Below, one piece after another: positions 27,311 to 37,556 of a stretch of 64,000 bases of DNA. Below the pieces are notes generated by a model that saw only the letters and a list, made by a program, of their open reading frames with translations, was not told the origin of the DNA and made no database searches. The number at the start of each line of letters is the position of its first letter. The stretch's first letter is position 1. The stretch comes from Magnetospirillum molischianum DSM 120 (GTDB lineage Bacteria; Pseudomonadota; Alphaproteobacteria; Rhodospirillales; Magnetospirillaceae). The translations under genes and the position numbers were made by a program. The DNA lies in contig NZ_CAHP01000001.1 in assembly GCF_000294655.1 (NCBI RefSeq), forward strand, positions 39,659 through 103,658, written 5' to 3'.

Positions 27311-29155
27311 TTGCGCGACAGGCTCCTCCCAGCAGCGATGCTGGTGATTTTGGCTGCGACGTCCACGGCATCGGCGGGCGAACCGGCCCGTCAGAATTTT
27401 TCCCAAGCCGGGTCTGTTCGTGTTGCTGCCGCCGAAGGCCCGCAGACCGCCGCACTTTTTCCCGGCGGTCAGCGTGAGGCACGGGTAGCCCCTTTGCCCC
27501 GGCCCTTGTCCGTGGCCGATGCTGAAACCTATCGCCGGATTCTGGCGATGCAGGATCGTGGCGACTGGGCTGCTGCCGATCGCGAAATGGGCATGGTCGA
27601 AGACGACCTGCTCCGTGGCTATGTTCAGGCGCGGCGATTGCTCGCCGCCGGAACCAAGTCGCACCTTCCCGAATTGCGCGCCTGGCTGGCCGAGAATGCG
27701 GCGATGCCCCAGGCCGAGGCGATTTACCGCCTTGCGACCGCGACCAAGGGCGGGCATGGTCTGCGTGCGCCTCAGCGCGCTGCGCTGCGCGGCACCGGCA
27801 TCGATACCGATGTCGATGGCGCGATGTGGGAAGAGGTGGCGTTCGATACCGACGAATCCGCCCCCCGTGTCCGGGCGATCAAGACCCGGCTGCGTCAGAT
27901 ATTGCGTGACGGCGATTCGACGCGAGCCGAGGCGATGCTGGCCTCGGCCGAGATCCGATCGCTTCCGGCGCTGGATCAGGATCGGCTGCGGCTGATGGTC
28001 GCCTCCGATCATTTTGCCGGGGGCCGCGATGATCGCGCCGCCGAATTGGCCTCTGCTTCCGCCGAACGGTCGGGCGATGTCCTTCCCGCCGCCCATTGGA
28101 TCGCTGGGTTGGCGTTGTGGCGCGCGGGCAAGGCCGATCAGGCCCGGCGTTATTTCGAAGATACCGCGACGTCCGGGCTGAATCAGGATTGGCTGACCGC
28201 CGCAGGAGCCTTCTGGGCGGCGCGGGCCAATCTGGTCAACCGCCGCCCCGAGGCGGTCAATCACTGGATGGAAGTCGCGGCGAGCTATCCGCGCACCTTC
28301 TACGGTTTGTTGGCCCGGTCCTGGCTGGGTTACCCGGTCAGCTATGCATGGGAACTGCCGCCTTTTACCGAGGGCGATGCCGACATGCTGATGCGGGTTC
28401 CGGCCGCGCGGCGCGCTTTGGCCCTGATCCAATTGGGCGAGCGTGAGGACGCCGAAGAAGAATTGCGTAAGCTGTACCCCTCCGCCGGTAAGGCGGTGCG
28501 TCAGTCGATGCTGGTTCTGGCTCAGGCGGCGAAAATGCCGGGCCTTACCGTCCGTCTGGGCGGAGTGTTGCCGCGTGAAAATGGTCGTCGGCACGATGCC
28601 GCCGCCTATCCGCTGCCCGACTGGACGCCGCAAGGTGGCTGGCAGGTTGATCGTGCCCTGGTCTATGCCCTGGTTCGCCAAGAATCCTCGTTCAATCCCG
28701 ACGCACGCAGCGCTTCCGGTGCGGCCGGTCTGATGCAGCTGATGCCTGCCACGGCTCAGGCGGTTGGCGGTCTGCGTGTCCGCGACCAGTTGACCGATCC
28801 CGCCGTTAATCTTGGGCTGGGCCAGCGTTATGTCACGCGGCTGCTGTCCGACGATCCGGTCAACGGCAATTTGATGATGATGGCGGCGGCCTATAATGCC
28901 GGTCCCGGTACTTTGGGACGCTGGCTTCAGGGGATTCGTCATGGCGAGGATCCCTTGATGTTCGTCGAAAGCCTGCCTGCACGCGAAACCCGTGTGTTCG
29001 TTCAGCGGGTTATGACCAGCTATTGGGTTTATCAGGCTCGACTGGGCCAGTCCTCGCCTTCGCTGGAAGCGGTGGCCTCGGGATCCTGGCCGATTTACGG
29101 AACGCCGGAGCGTTCTCCGCTGCGTGTTGGTCCCAGCCGGACCGTTGGGTTCTAA
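27311..29155 (+). CDS. Soluble lytic murein transglycosylase (Slt70-like)
   Basis: 614-residue periplasmic enzyme that cleaves peptidoglycan to 1,6-anhydro-muropeptides. The TTG start has GAGGAG eight bases upstream and gives a signal peptide (MRDRLLPAAMLVILAATSTASAG). A long helical superhelix region (about 60-430) precedes the C-terminal catalytic domain: LVYALVRQESSFNPDARS with the catalytic Glu, GAAGLMQLMPATA, and MMMAAAYNAGPG. This is the Slt70 layout. It is divergent from ahcY and convergent with lpxC. Confidence 0.93.
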   Translation: MRDRLLPAAMLVILAATSTASAGEPARQNFSQAGSVRVAAAEGPQTAALFPGGQREARVAPLPRPLSVADAETYRRILAMQDRGDWAAADREMGMVEDDLLRGYVQARRLLAAGTKSHLPELRAWLAENAAMPQAEAIYRLATATKGGHGLRAPQRAALRGTGIDTDVDGAMWEEVAFDTDESAPRVRAIKTRLRQILRDGDSTRAEAMLASAEIRSLPALDQDRLRLMVASDHFAGGRDDRAAELASASAERSGDVLPAAHWIAGLALWRAGKADQARRYFEDTATSGLNQDWLTAAGAFWAARANLVNRRPEAVNHWMEVAASYPRTFYGLLARSWLGYPVSYAWELPPFTEGDADMLMRVPAARRALALIQLGEREDAEEELRKLYPSAGKAVRQSMLVLAQAAKMPGLTVRLGGVLPRENGRRHDAAAYPLPDWTPQGGWQVDRALVYALVRQESSFNPDARSASGAAGLMQLMPATAQAVGGLRVRDQLTDPAVNLGLGQRYVTRLLSDDPVNGNLMMMAAAYNAGPGTLGRWLQGIRHGEDPLMFVESLPARETRVFVQRVMTSYWVYQARLGQSSPSLEAVASGSWPIYGTPERSPLRVGPSRTVGF

Positions 29156-29196
29156 CTCGCCCTATCCGCCCTAAATCCTCACCGAGCGCTTCGCGC

Positions 29197-29224
29197 CACC
29201 CTCTCCCAAAAGGAGAGGGGGTGG
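29197..29224. terminator. Hairpin between the transglycosylase and lpxC
   Basis: CCACCCTCTCC and GGAGAGGGGGTGG flank a short CAAAA loop. It lies between convergent genes and could stop both, but has no T-run. The same C/G-rich motif is a common dispersed intergenic hairpin in proteobacterial genomes. Confidence 0.5.
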
Positions 29225-29235
29225 GGTGGTCTCCT

Positions 29236-30225
29236 TCAGCCGTTGACCACCGCGCGCATCGGCTCGGGGGCCTGGATCTCGACCGGGACGGCGGCGAGAT
29301 CGACCCAGCTATAAGCTGAACTGTCGGCGAACAACTGGCGAAGAAGCTGGTTGTTGATGGCGTGGCCGGTGCGAATGCCACTGAAATGGCCGAGGATCGG
29401 GCCGCCAGCGAGGTAAAGGTCGCCAACCGCGTCCAACACCTTGTGACGGACAAATTCGTTTCCGTAGCGCAGGCCGTCATCGTTGAGCACCTTGGTTCCG
29501 GTGCTATCGATCACAACGGCATTGTCAAGCGAGCCGCCACGGGCCAGACCGTTGGCGCGCAGCATCGCCACTTCCTGCTCGAAGCCGAAGGTGCGAGCGC
29601 GGGCGACTTCGGCTTTGAAGCTGCGTTCGGACAGGCCGAGGAAGAATTCCTGGCGGGCGATCGCCGTGCTGTCGAAATCGATCTCAACCCGAACCGAGAA
29701 AGACGACGCGGGAGAGAGCGAGGCAACTTTGTCGCCGTTACGGACGGTGACACGCTTCAGCACTTTGATGGCGCGGCGCGGGGCCGATTGCTCCAGCGTG
29801 CCAGCGCATTCGATCATGAACAGGAAGGGGGCGGCCGATCCGTCCATCACCGGCACTTCGGGGCCGTTGATGTCGATCAGGCAATTGTCGATCTGCATCC
29901 CGGACAGAGCGGCCATCAAGTGCTCGACAGTCCCGACAGCGACGCCATCGTTGTTGCGCAGGCAGGTGTTGAGGCGGGTGTCGTTGACAGTGGCCCAATT
30001 GGCGGTGACGATCCCGCCGCCGCCAGCAATATCGACGCGGCGAAAGCAAATCCCAGTGTCGGGGGCGGCCGGACGAAGCGTCATAGTAACGCGCGAACCG
30101 GAATGAAGACCGACGCCGGTGCAGCCAATCGCGGTTTTGAGTGTCCGCTGCGGGCAACCAAATGCAGATGAGGTGAAAGCCGGGGTGTCGAAGCCGAGAT
30201 TCTGTTCGTTGACGATCCGATTCAC
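29236..30225 (-). CDS. lpxC: UDP-3-O-acyl-N-acetylglucosamine deacetylase
   Basis: Zinc deacetylase committing UDP-GlcNAc derivatives to lipid A synthesis. 329 residues with [20 protein letters not shown] near the start, the zinc-binding VEHLMAAL, and [23 protein letters not shown], which supplies the second His and the Asp ligands. The length is typical for alphaproteobacteria (about 300-330). It closes the dcw cluster but is separated from ftsZ by a strong terminator, so it has its own promoter and a leader hairpin. Confidence 0.97.
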   Translation of the reverse strand: MNRIVNEQNLGFDTPAFTSSAFGCPQRTLKTAIGCTGVGLHSGSRVTMTLRPAAPDTGICFRRVDIAGGGGIVTANWATVNDTRLNTCLRNNDGVAVGTVEHLMAALSGMQIDNCLIDINGPEVPVMDGSAAPFLFMIECAGTLEQSAPRRAIKVLKRVTVRNGDKVASLSPASSFSVRVEIDFDSTAIARQEFFLGLSERSFKAEVARARTFGFEQEVAMLRANGLARGGSLDNAVVIDSTGTKVLNDDGLRYGNEFVRHKVLDAVGDLYLAGGPILGHFSGIRTGHAINNQLLRQLFADSSAYSWVDLAAVPVEIQAPEPMRAVVNG

Positions 30226-30250
30226 GGGCGATCCCCTATTCTTGTTTTAT

Positions 30251-30277
30251 CTGCCTCATTTTACGTGTCTGAGGCAG
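30251..30277 (-). repeat. Inverted repeat in the lpxC leader
   Basis: CTGCCTCA at 30251-30258 and TGAGGCAG at 30270-30277 are perfect 8-bp arms with an 11-base spacer, 26-52 bases upstream of the lpxC start. It may be a leader hairpin or an operator. Confidence 0.6.
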
Positions 30278-30371
30278 TGCTGAACTTGTTCTCTAGGATC
30301 CTTTTCTAACAGTCCGGGGTCGAGCCCTCAAATCAATCATTGTTGCCGATTGTTTCACCGCTAACATCTTG

Positions 30372-30408
30372 AAAAAAAAGGGCCCGGCCGGGCAATCCGG
30401 ACGGGCCC
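30372..30408 (-). terminator. Terminator of ftsZ and the dcw transcript
   Basis: GC-rich stem of GGGCCCG with CGGGCCC plus an inner GCCGG/CCGG pairing, followed on the minus strand by eight T. A strong intrinsic terminator placed about 55 bases past the restored FtsZ stop. Confidence 0.9.
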
Positions 30409-30461
30409 GTCAAGGTTAGCGCGGGAGGGGGGCCGAAGCCCCCCGAATGGTAACAAAAGGT

Positions 30462-30860
30462 CTAATTCGCCTGACGGCGCAGGAACGCCGGAATGTCGAG
30501 ATCCTCACCCGAACGAGGCGCGGTCGGTTCGCGGCGGGCTTCCATCCGGGGCGCGGGTGCCTCGGGGGCGCGGGGTGCCGGAGCCGAAGCCGGGGAGATG
30601 GCGTGGCGGCCGCGATTGACCAGACGGTTGAGCAGGCTGCCGGCACGATGCGGTTCGGCGTGCGGGGCGGGCTGCTGCGGCTGGTTGATGGAGGTTTCGG
30701 CAATCTCGGACACGGCCCGATGCAGGCTGCCCATGTCCGGCTCCATCTCGTCGGCATAGCGTCCCGACATCGGCCGGTTGAGGCTGGGCTCGGTGCGCAT
30801 GTCGGGTTCGGCCCGCATCACCGGCTCGGCTTGGCGCGGGTCGAGTTCAGAATCGCGCAT
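30462..30860 (-). pseudogene. ftsZ: C-terminal part of FtsZ, displaced by a frameshift
   Basis: This frame encodes 132 residues ending DLDIPAFLRRQAN, which is the conserved C-terminal peptide of FtsZ that binds FtsA and other partners. It is preceded by a variable Pro/Ala-rich linker, and is not a separate gene. It joins the FtsZ body if one G is removed from the seven-G run at 30881-30887. The junction then reads [20 protein letters not shown], a natural linker. See the ftsZ body entry. Confidence 0.85.
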
Positions 30861-32007
30861 TGCCCGCTGCGCCGCGGCTTGGGGGGGCTGCGGCCTGGGG
30901 TTGCGGCACGGCCATCTTTTGCGGCGGGCGGAATGCGGGCTGCGGCTGGGCGGTCTGGGCCGCGGCGGGCATGGCGGGACGGGCCGCGGGTTGCGGCGGG
31001 GTGCCGACCAACGAGATTACCGTCGGCTTGGGCTGGGCGGCCGCTTCGCTGGCGATGCCGGTGGCGACGACCGAAACGCGGATCTGGCCGTTCAGCTTTT
31101 CGTCGAAGGTCGAGCCGAAAATGATATTGGCTTCGGGATCGACTTCATCGCGGATGCGGTTGGCGGCTTCATCGACCTCGAACAGGGTCATGTCCATGCC
31201 GCCGGTGATGTTGATAAGAACGCCCTTCGCGCCCTTCATCGAGGTGTCGTCAAGCAGCGGGTTCGAGATCGCGGCCTCGGCGGCGTCGATGGCGCGCTTG
31301 TCGCCCTCGGCCTCGCCGGTGCCCATCATAGCCTTACCCATCTCGCTCATCACCGTGCGGATATCGGCGAAGTCGAGGTTGATCAGGCCGGGCATGATCA
31401 TCAGGTCGGTGACGCCGCGCACGCCGGAATACAGCACGTCGTCAGCCATTTTGAAGGCGTCGGCAAAGGTCGTGCGCTCGGTGGCGACGCGGAACAGGTT
31501 CTGGTTGGGGATGATGATCAGCGTATCGACATATTGCTGCATCTCCTCAATGCCCTGTTCGGCGGTGCGCATCCGGTGCGCGCCTTCGAAGTGGAAGGGC
31601 TTGGTCACCACGCCAACGGTCAGGATACCCTGTTCCCGCGCGGCGCGGGCGATCACAGGCGCGGCGCCGGTGCCCGTGCCGCCGCCCATTCCGGCGGTGA
31701 TGAACACCATGTTGGTGCCGTTGATCTGGGTAAGGATGTCCTCGATGCTTTCTTCAGCGGCGGCGCGGCCGACGTCGGGGCGCGATCCCGCGCCCAGCCC
31801 CTGGGTGACTTGAGTGCCGAGTTGAATTCGCCGTTCGGTGCGGCTCTGGCCCAGCGACTGCGCGTCGGTGTTGGCGACGATGAACTCGACGCCTTCCAAC
31901 CGCGACTGGATCATGTTGTTGACCGCGTTTCCACCGGCGCCACCCACGCCGATGACCGTGATGCGAGGCTTTAGTTCTTCATTGGCTCCGGGAAGAAAGG
32001 TCAACAT
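30847..32007 (-). CDS. ftsZ: Cell division protein FtsZ, body; frameshifted before its C-terminal peptide
   Basis: Tubulin-like GTPase that builds the Z-ring. The ATG at 32007 has GGAGG seven bases upstream and gives [20 protein letters not shown]; an upstream ATG was rejected. [14 protein letters not shown] and the tubulin signature [13 protein letters not shown] (near 105-117) are intact. The synergy-loop region with NxxxD-type catalytic residues ([14 protein letters not shown]) is also intact. As written the frame ends after 386 residues in ...GAAGNARF. Removing one base from a G7 run would extend it to 514 residues ending at 30462, with the proper C-terminal peptide. A truncated FtsZ would not dock FtsA, so either the base is an assembly error or slippage restores the frame. 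Confidence 0.95.
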   Translation of the reverse strand: MLTFLPGANEELKPRITVIGVGGAGGNAVNNMIQSRLEGVEFIVANTDAQSLGQSRTERRIQLGTQVTQGLGAGSRPDVGRAAAEESIEDILTQINGTNMVFITAGMGGGTGTGAAPVIARAAREQGILTVGVVTKPFHFEGAHRMRTAEQGIEEMQQYVDTLIIIPNQNLFRVATERTTFADAFKMADDVLYSGVRGVTDLMIMPGLINLDFADIRTVMSEMGKAMMGTGEAEGDKRAIDAAEAAISNPLLDDTSMKGAKGVLINITGGMDMTLFEVDEAANRIRDEVDPEANIIFGSTFDEKLNGQIRVSVVATGIASEAAAQPKPTVISLVGTPPQPAARPAMPAAAQTAQPQPAFRPPQKMAVPQPQAAAPPSRGAAGNARF

Positions 32008-32070
32008 GTGTGGTCCTCCGCGCTGTTTCGGCCGCTTCACCCTCGGCCGTATGATGAGATTTCGTCCGGG

Positions 32071-33321
32071 TCAAAAATTGCGTTTCAACCAGCCCCCCAG
32101 CCTGCCCCAGGCCGAGCCGTCGCCGCCGCCGACGCTGATCGCCGCCCGTCGTCCCCGGCTGGGAGTGGGGACGTGGACCAGCGCATAGCGAATCAGACCG
32201 GCGCAGCCCGAGAAAGCAGGGCCTCCGGTCGCTTCGGGTAGTCCTTGCAGCCCGACGGGCCGCCCGAGACGTACCTGTTTGTCGAGCACCAGACCGGCCA
32301 GGTCGCGGGCGCCCTGCATCTGGCTGGCACCGCCGGTCAGAACCACCCGGCGGCCAGCCATCTTGTCGAACCCGCCCTGTTCGAGCCGGGTGCGAACCAG
32401 TTCAAATGTTTCTTCCAGTCGGGGCTGGATGACCTGGATCAGCATCGACCGCGGCACCTGATTGCTGGCGCCGTCTTCGTCCTCGCCGACCAGCGGCACC
32501 TTGAGGATTTCGCGGTCGTCCGACGGGGTCGGGATCGCCGATCCGTACAAGGTCTTCATCCGTTCGGCCTGAACCACCGGAGTTGACAAGCCACGGGCGA
32601 TATCGCTGGTGACATGGGCTCCGCCGATCGGAATCACGTCGGTATGAATCAATTGTCCGGCCAGGAACACCGCGATCGAGGTGGTGCCGCCGCCCATGTC
32701 GATGCAGGTGACGCCCAGATCCTTCTCGTCATCGACCAGGCAGGCCAGACCGGCGGCATAGGGGCTGACGACGCGGGCCTCGATGTCGAGGTGGCAGCGG
32801 TTGACGACGGTGGTAAGGTTGCGCACCGGACCGATGGCGGCAGAGATGACGTGAATCGCCACCCCCAGCCGGTCGCCGAACATTCCGCGTGGATCCTTGA
32901 TTCCTTCGTTGCCGTCGATGGTGTAATCGACCGGAATGGCGTGGATCAGCTCGCGGTCGGGGCTTTCGTGGTGGGCGCGGCCGTGATCAAGCATGCGGCG
33001 GATGTCCGCCTCGTTGACCGGGTGGCCGTTCATCGCGACCTCGACCTTGACGTTGGCCGAGCCGGGCAGACCGCCCGAGATGTTGACCACCACGGCGCGG
33101 ACCCGCTCGCCCGCCATTTCCTCGGCAGCATCAACCGAAGCGCGGATCGAGGTCTCCAGTTCTTCCATGTCGATCACCGCGCCATTGCGCATTCCGCGCG
33201 CCAGTTGATGGCCGATGCCGACGATGCGCGGCGTGCCGTCGTCCTGGACGCGCGCGATGAAGCAGCACACCTTGGTGGTGCCGACATCCAACGCCGCGAT
33301 CAGTCCGTTGCGTACAGCCAC
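32071..33321 (-). CDS. ftsA: Cell division protein FtsA
   Basis: Actin-like ATPase tethering FtsZ to the membrane. 416 residues from a GTG with AGGAGG six bases upstream, beginning MAVRNGLIAALDVGTTKVCCFIAR. Nucleotide-fold blocks include DMGGGTTSIAVF and VVLTGGASQMQG. The C-terminal SAWGRLGGWLKRNF is the amphipathic membrane-targeting helix. The start is one base beyond the ftsQ stop; a longer in-frame N-terminus overlapping ftsQ was rejected. ftsZ follows after 63 bases. Confidence 0.96.
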   Translation of the reverse strand: MAVRNGLIAALDVGTTKVCCFIARVQDDGTPRIVGIGHQLARGMRNGAVIDMEELETSIRASVDAAEEMAGERVRAVVVNISGGLPGSANVKVEVAMNGHPVNEADIRRMLDHGRAHHESPDRELIHAIPVDYTIDGNEGIKDPRGMFGDRLGVAIHVISAAIGPVRNLTTVVNRCHLDIEARVVSPYAAGLACLVDDEKDLGVTCIDMGGGTTSIAVFLAGQLIHTDVIPIGGAHVTSDIARGLSTPVVQAERMKTLYGSAIPTPSDDREILKVPLVGEDEDGASNQVPRSMLIQVIQPRLEETFELVRTRLEQGGFDKMAGRRVVLTGGASQMQGARDLAGLVLDKQVRLGRPVGLQGLPEATGGPAFSGCAGLIRYALVHVPTPSRGRRAAISVGGGDGSAWGRLGGWLKRNF

Positions 33322-33322
33322 G

Positions 33323-34297
33323 TCAATCCTCCTTTCCCAAGCCGAGCGCGGAAGGTTGGGCAGCCGGAGCCTGCGGCGGACGTTCCGCACTTTGAGGCAG
33401 GTCGCGTCCGGGCCGCAGCACCAACCGGTCGGGCACGCGCATATCGATCATTGCCAGCGGACGGCTGGCCAGTCCCTTCGATCGTTCCAAGTCGGCGAGG
33501 CGGTTCCACGCCACTTCCGGCTCGACCTCGGGCAGCCGCACCTCAAGTCCGGTGCGGATGTCGTCGAGGGTCAGGTTCCAGCGGCGATTACCGACCCGCG
33601 TCGCCGCCTTGACTCTCATCGCGAGGTCGGGCGCGGACGACAGCATCGTCAGCAACTCGTCGGCTCGCGCTCCGGCCCCTTCGCCAACCACGAGGGGGAG
33701 ATCCTCGAAGCCCTCAATGCTGCCGGGGATCACCTTGCCGTCACGGTCGACCAGGGTGTAGACGCCTTCATATTGCCACAACGCAACCGGTTCGCGCTCA
33801 ACGATTACAAGGTGCAGGCTTCCGGGCAGGCGACGTTCGATCACGGCGGCGCGGATGCCGGGCAACGCCTCCAGCCGGTCGCGGGCGGCAACGATGTCCA
33901 GCCCCAGAATCGGATCACCATGTCGCGCGCCCAAAGCCGCGACAATCTGGTCGGTCGGAATGCGGCGGCGACCGGCGACGGTGATTTCAGTGGTGCGGAA
34001 TCCGGCCATGGCGGTCAAGTGCAGGACCGAATCGCCGGTGTCGCGCCAGACCTTTTGCAAAAATCCCGATTGCCACACCATCGCACCGCCGACGAACAGG
34101 GCGGTCAGCGCGACCCCGATCGAAGCGAATTTCTGCACCGGGGTCAGATCGAATCGGAAGCGCTGGGCGCGGCGGCGTCCACGCGCGGCGGTTTGCGGCT
34201 GGCGGGGTTGTTTCTGCGGGCGCGGCGGCTCGCTCGACCGGTTGCCCGGCCGGTCGTCGGGGGTGATCACGATGTCGGCGGCGCTTATGCGTCGCAT
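33323..34297 (-). CDS. ftsQ: Cell division protein FtsQ
   Basis: Bitopic divisome protein linking early and late division proteins. 324 residues: a basic, Pro-rich cytoplasmic N-terminus (about 65 residues), one membrane segment FASIGVALTALFVGGAMVW, and the periplasmic POTRA domain starting around TTEITVAGRRRIPTDQIVAAL. The beta domain contains IVEREPVALWQYEG and LVDRDGKVIPG, typical of FtsQ. The start at 34297 overlaps ddl by 13 bases. A 62-residue longer frame lies inside ddl and was rejected. The Pro/Ala-rich C-terminal tail is unremarkable. Confidence 0.93.
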   Translation of the reverse strand: MRRISAADIVITPDDRPGNRSSEPPRPQKQPRQPQTAARGRRRAQRFRFDLTPVQKFASIGVALTALFVGGAMVWQSGFLQKVWRDTGDSVLHLTAMAGFRTTEITVAGRRRIPTDQIVAALGARHGDPILGLDIVAARDRLEALPGIRAAVIERRLPGSLHLVIVEREPVALWQYEGVYTLVDRDGKVIPGSIEGFEDLPLVVGEGAGARADELLTMLSSAPDLAMRVKAATRVGNRRWNLTLDDIRTGLEVRLPEVEPEVAWNRLADLERSKGLASRPLAMIDMRVPDRLVLRPGRDLPQSAERPPQAPAAQPSALGLGKED

Positions 34298-35202
34298 TGG
34301 GCGTTCTCCACCATCCAGCGAACCAGTTCGGGAAACGAAATCCCGACATGGGCCGCTATATCGGGCACCAGCGAGGTTGCGGTCATTCCCGGCTGCGTGT
34401 TGACTTCGAGCAGCACCAGCCGCGGTGCTTCGCCCGGTCGGGTATCGTCGTAGCGAAGGTCCGCCCGTGACACCCCTCGGCACCCCAAGGCCCGATGAGC
34501 CGCCAAGGCCAGCCGACCGGCTTCGGCGGTATCTTCGGGCGGCAGCGGCGCAGGCATGATGTGGCGCGAACCGCCGGGAGCGTACTTCGCATCGTAGTCA
34601 TAAAACCCATGCTCGGATGTGATTTCAAGCACACCCAACGCCCGGTCGCCCATCACCGCGACGGTTAGTTCGCGGCCGGGAATAAACGCTTCGACCAGCA
34701 CCTCGTCGCCCATGAACGGCCAGTCGGCCAGGGGGTCGTTATTGCTGTTCTGGTGGACGATATGGACGCCGACCGACGAGCCTTCGTTCAACGGCTTGAC
34801 GACATAGGGACGCGGCACGGGCGGAGCCTCGCCCCGGTGCACGACTTGCCCCTCGGCGACCGGCAGACCGGCGGCGGCGAACACTCGCCGGGCAAACGCC
34901 TTGTCCATCGCTGCCGCCGAGGCCAGCAGGCCGGAATGAGTATACGGCACGCCCAGCAAGTTCAAAATACCCTGGACGCAGCCATCTTCGCCAAAGCGGC
35001 CGTGCAGGGCGTTGAACACCACATCGGGGCGCGACTCGCGCAAATCCCGGATCAGCGTGACGGGATCGTGGCCGCACTCGACCAGGGTGACGGTGTAGCC
35101 AGCCTGTTCCAATGCCGCGCCGACGGCTTGTCCCGACCGCAACGATACCTCGCGTTCGGACGACGCGCCCCCCATCAGGACGGAAACCCGCGTCGCGCTC
35201 AT
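34285..35202 (-). CDS. ddl: D-alanine--D-alanine ligase
   Basis: ATP-grasp ligase making D-Ala-D-Ala for MurF. 305 residues from [24 protein letters not shown], with NALHGRFGEDGCVQG, YVVKPLNEGSSVGVH, VEAFIPGRELTVAVMG and LEVNTQPGMT in the usual order. Length matches DdlB. Its ATG overlaps the murB stop (ATGA) and its end overlaps ftsQ, so it is embedded in the coupled dcw transcript. Confidence 0.97.
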   Translation of the reverse strand: MSATRVSVLMGGASSEREVSLRSGQAVGAALEQAGYTVTLVECGHDPVTLIRDLRESRPDVVFNALHGRFGEDGCVQGILNLLGVPYTHSGLLASAAAMDKAFARRVFAAAGLPVAEGQVVHRGEAPPVPRPYVVKPLNEGSSVGVHIVHQNSNNDPLADWPFMGDEVLVEAFIPGRELTVAVMGDRALGVLEITSEHGFYDYDAKYAPGGSRHIMPAPLPPEDTAEAGRLALAAHRALGCRGVSRADLRYDDTRPGEAPRLVLLEVNTQPGMTATSLVPDIAAHVGISFPELVRWMVENAQCDA

Positions 35203-36119
35203 GCTCTTACTCCGATCCGACGAATTTCCCAATGCAGCTCGATTCCGCTGCTGTCGAGGACGCGGCGGCGAACCTCTTCGCCCAGATCCTCGATCTCAGC
35301 GGCGGTGGCTTCGCCGAGATTGATCAGGAAGTTGCAATGTTTTTCCGATACCCGCGCTCCGCCGTGGGTCAGCCCCCGGCATCCAGCGGCGTCGATCAGC
35401 TTCCAGGCGCTTTCGCCCGGCGGATTGGCGAAGGTCGATCCGCCGGTTCGCACGCGCAAAGGCTGTGACGCTTCGCGGGCAAGACGAATCCGCTCCATCC
35501 GCTCGGCGATCGCTGCGGGCTGGTCGGGGTGGGCCGACAGGGTGGCCGAGAGCACGATCGCGTTTTCGCTCAAGGACGAGCGTCGATAGCCGAGTCCCAG
35601 TTCTGCCGCATCACGCAGTTGAGTCTGGCCAGATCGCTCCAGCACCCGCGCCGATACAATCACGTCCTTGATTTCGCCTCCGAACGCGCCCGCGTTCATC
35701 CGTACCGCGCCCCCGATGGTGCCGGGGATTCCCGACAGGAACTCAAGCCCGCCCAGACCGGCGGCTTCGGCATGGCGGGATACGGTGAGGTCGAGCGCAC
35801 CGGCACCGGCCTCAATCGATTCCTCATACAACGAGATTGCGGCGAAGGCAGGGCCAAGTCTGATCACCGCACCGGGAAGACCACCATCGCGAATCAGCAG
35901 GTTAGATCCGGCTCCGATTACCGTCACGGGCACCTCGGGCGGCACCGCCGCCAGGAACGCGGCCAGATCTTCTTCGTCGGCGGGGCGGAACAACAGCTCG
36001 GCCGGTCCACCGACACGGAACCAGGTATAGGGAGCCAGCGGCGCGTCCGGCGTCACCCGTCCGCGCAGGGGCGGCAGGGCCGCACGCCAATCGGCCGAGG
36101 ACGCGCTGGCGGCTATCAT
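35199..36119 (-). CDS. murB: UDP-N-acetylenolpyruvoylglucosamine reductase
   Basis: FAD-dependent reductase forming UDP-MurNAc. 306 residues. Blocks are [59 protein letters not shown] and [22 protein letters not shown], the last carrying the Ser-containing proton-donor motif of type I enzymes. The ATG overlaps the murC stop by ATGA; 32 further upstream in-frame residues lie inside murC and were rejected. Confidence 0.96.
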   Translation of the reverse strand: MIAASASSADWRAALPPLRGRVTPDAPLAPYTWFRVGGPAELLFRPADEEDLAAFLAAVPPEVPVTVIGAGSNLLIRDGGLPGAVIRLGPAFAAISLYEESIEAGAGALDLTVSRHAEAAGLGGLEFLSGIPGTIGGAVRMNAGAFGGEIKDVIVSARVLERSGQTQLRDAAELGLGYRRSSLSENAIVLSATLSAHPDQPAAIAERMERIRLAREASQPLRVRTGGSTFANPPGESAWKLIDAAGCRGLTHGGARVSEKHCNFLINLGEATAAEIEDLGEEVRRRVLDSSGIELHWEIRRIGVRA

Positions 36120-37552
36120 TCGCCGTCCTCCAACTCCGCCAAAGCGGGGGTCAGCTTTGCCAGTTCGGCGGGCAGGGCATGAGCCCAATTGGTGATCGAT
36201 CCTGCACCCAGGCACACCACCATGTCGCCCGGCCGCGCCACGCCATGGACCAGTTCGGCCAGGGCTTTCGGCTCGGACAGCGCGAGGACGTTGCGGTGGC
36301 CGTGCTCGCGTAGCGCCCGCACCAGAGCGTCGCGGTCGATACCGGGAATCGGAGCCTCTCCGGCGGCATAGACATCGGCGACGATCACGGTGTCGGCGTT
36401 GTTGAAACAGGTGCAGAACTCGGCCATCAGGTTTTCCAGCCGCGAATAACGGTGCGGCTGCACCACCGCGATGACCTGACCGGTGCTGGCGCTCCGTGCC
36501 GCCTTCAGCACCGCCGCGATCTCGACCGGATGATGGCCGTAATCGTCGATGACGGTGACACCGCCCGCCTCGCCGACGCGGGTGAAACGACGCTTGACCC
36601 CCGAGAAGCCGCCGAGCGCCTTGCGCACGATGTCGTTGGGCAGCCCCAATTCGACCGCAACGGCAATTGCCGCCAGCGAGTTTTGTACGTTGTGTTCGCC
36701 GAACATCGGCAGGTGCAGCCCGGCGATGGTGCGGGACTGGCCGGTAACCCGATCGGTGATGGCAACGTCATAGCGGGCGCCGTCGGTACCGATCGTGACA
36801 TTGACGGCGCGGACCATCGCCTGGGGCGAGAAGCCGTAGGTGACGATCTTGCGGTCGGGAACGCGGGCGATCAGGGTCTGGACTTCGGGATGGTCGATGC
36901 ACAGCGCGGCGAAGCCATAAAACGGGATGCTTTCGACAAAGCTGCGGAAGGCCTCGCGCAGCCGGTCGAAGGTGCCGTAATGGTCCATGTGCTCGGGATC
37001 GATATTGGTGACGACCACTGCCGTCGAGGGCAGCTTGAGGAAGCTGCCGTCGGATTCGTCGGCCTCGACCACCATCCAGTCGCTGGCACCCAGCCGGGCG
37101 TTGGTGCCATAGGCATTGATGATGCCGCCATTGATGACGGTGGGGTCCAGCCGGGCCGCCTCCAGCATCGCCGCGATCAGCGACGTGGTGGTGGTCTTGC
37201 CATGCGTGCCGCCGATCGCGATCGCATTCTTGAGGCGCATCAGTTCGGCCAGCATTTCGGCGCGGCGCACGACCGGAACCAGTCGAGCGCGGGCGGCGGC
37301 GACCTCGGGATTGTCGGGCTTGACCGCCGAAGAGATCACGACGACGCGGGCATCGCCCAGCGCCTCGGCGCTGTGACCGATCCGAACGGGAATACCCATC
37401 TTGCGTAGGCGCTCGACGTTGTAATTATCGGCGATATCGGTGCCCTGCACGGCATAGCCGAGATTGTGCAGGATCTCGGCGATACCGGACATGCCGATGC
37501 CGCCGATTCCGACGAAATGAATGGTGCCGATGGACAACGGCATGGTCCGCAT
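36116..37552 (-). CDS. murC: UDP-N-acetylmuramate--L-alanine ligase
   Basis: Mur ligase adding L-Ala to UDP-MurNAc. 478 residues starting [26 protein letters not shown], then the ATP loop [27 protein letters not shown] and [16 protein letters not shown]. The ATG lies 4 bases after the murG stop with GAGGAA upstream. An alternative ATG three codons later is possible. Length is family-typical. Confidence 0.97.
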   Translation of the reverse strand: MRTMPLSIGTIHFVGIGGIGMSGIAEILHNLGYAVQGTDIADNYNVERLRKMGIPVRIGHSAEALGDARVVVISSAVKPDNPEVAAARARLVPVVRRAEMLAELMRLKNAIAIGGTHGKTTTTSLIAAMLEAARLDPTVINGGIINAYGTNARLGASDWMVVEADESDGSFLKLPSTAVVVTNIDPEHMDHYGTFDRLREAFRSFVESIPFYGFAALCIDHPEVQTLIARVPDRKIVTYGFSPQAMVRAVNVTIGTDGARYDVAITDRVTGQSRTIAGLHLPMFGEHNVQNSLAAIAVAVELGLPNDIVRKALGGFSGVKRRFTRVGEAGGVTVIDDYGHHPVEIAAVLKAARSASTGQVIAVVQPHRYSRLENLMAEFCTCFNNADTVIVADVYAAGEAPIPGIDRDALVRALREHGHRNVLALSEPKALAELVHGVARPGDMVVCLGAGSITNWAHALPAELAKLTPALAELEDGE

Positions 37553-37556
37553 GAAA

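Noticed and set aside
27251-28942. Minus-strand frame opposite the Slt70-like gene
   Set aside because: Its opposite strand has signal peptide, catalytic Glu and conserved motifs, while this frame is Gln/Arg/Gly-rich without recognisable domains.
30778-31974. Long plus-strand open frame opposite ftsZ
   Set aside because: It mirrors codon bias of ftsZ, has repetitive Gly/His/Asp-rich sequence and no family motif. GC-rich genes often leave such antisense frames.
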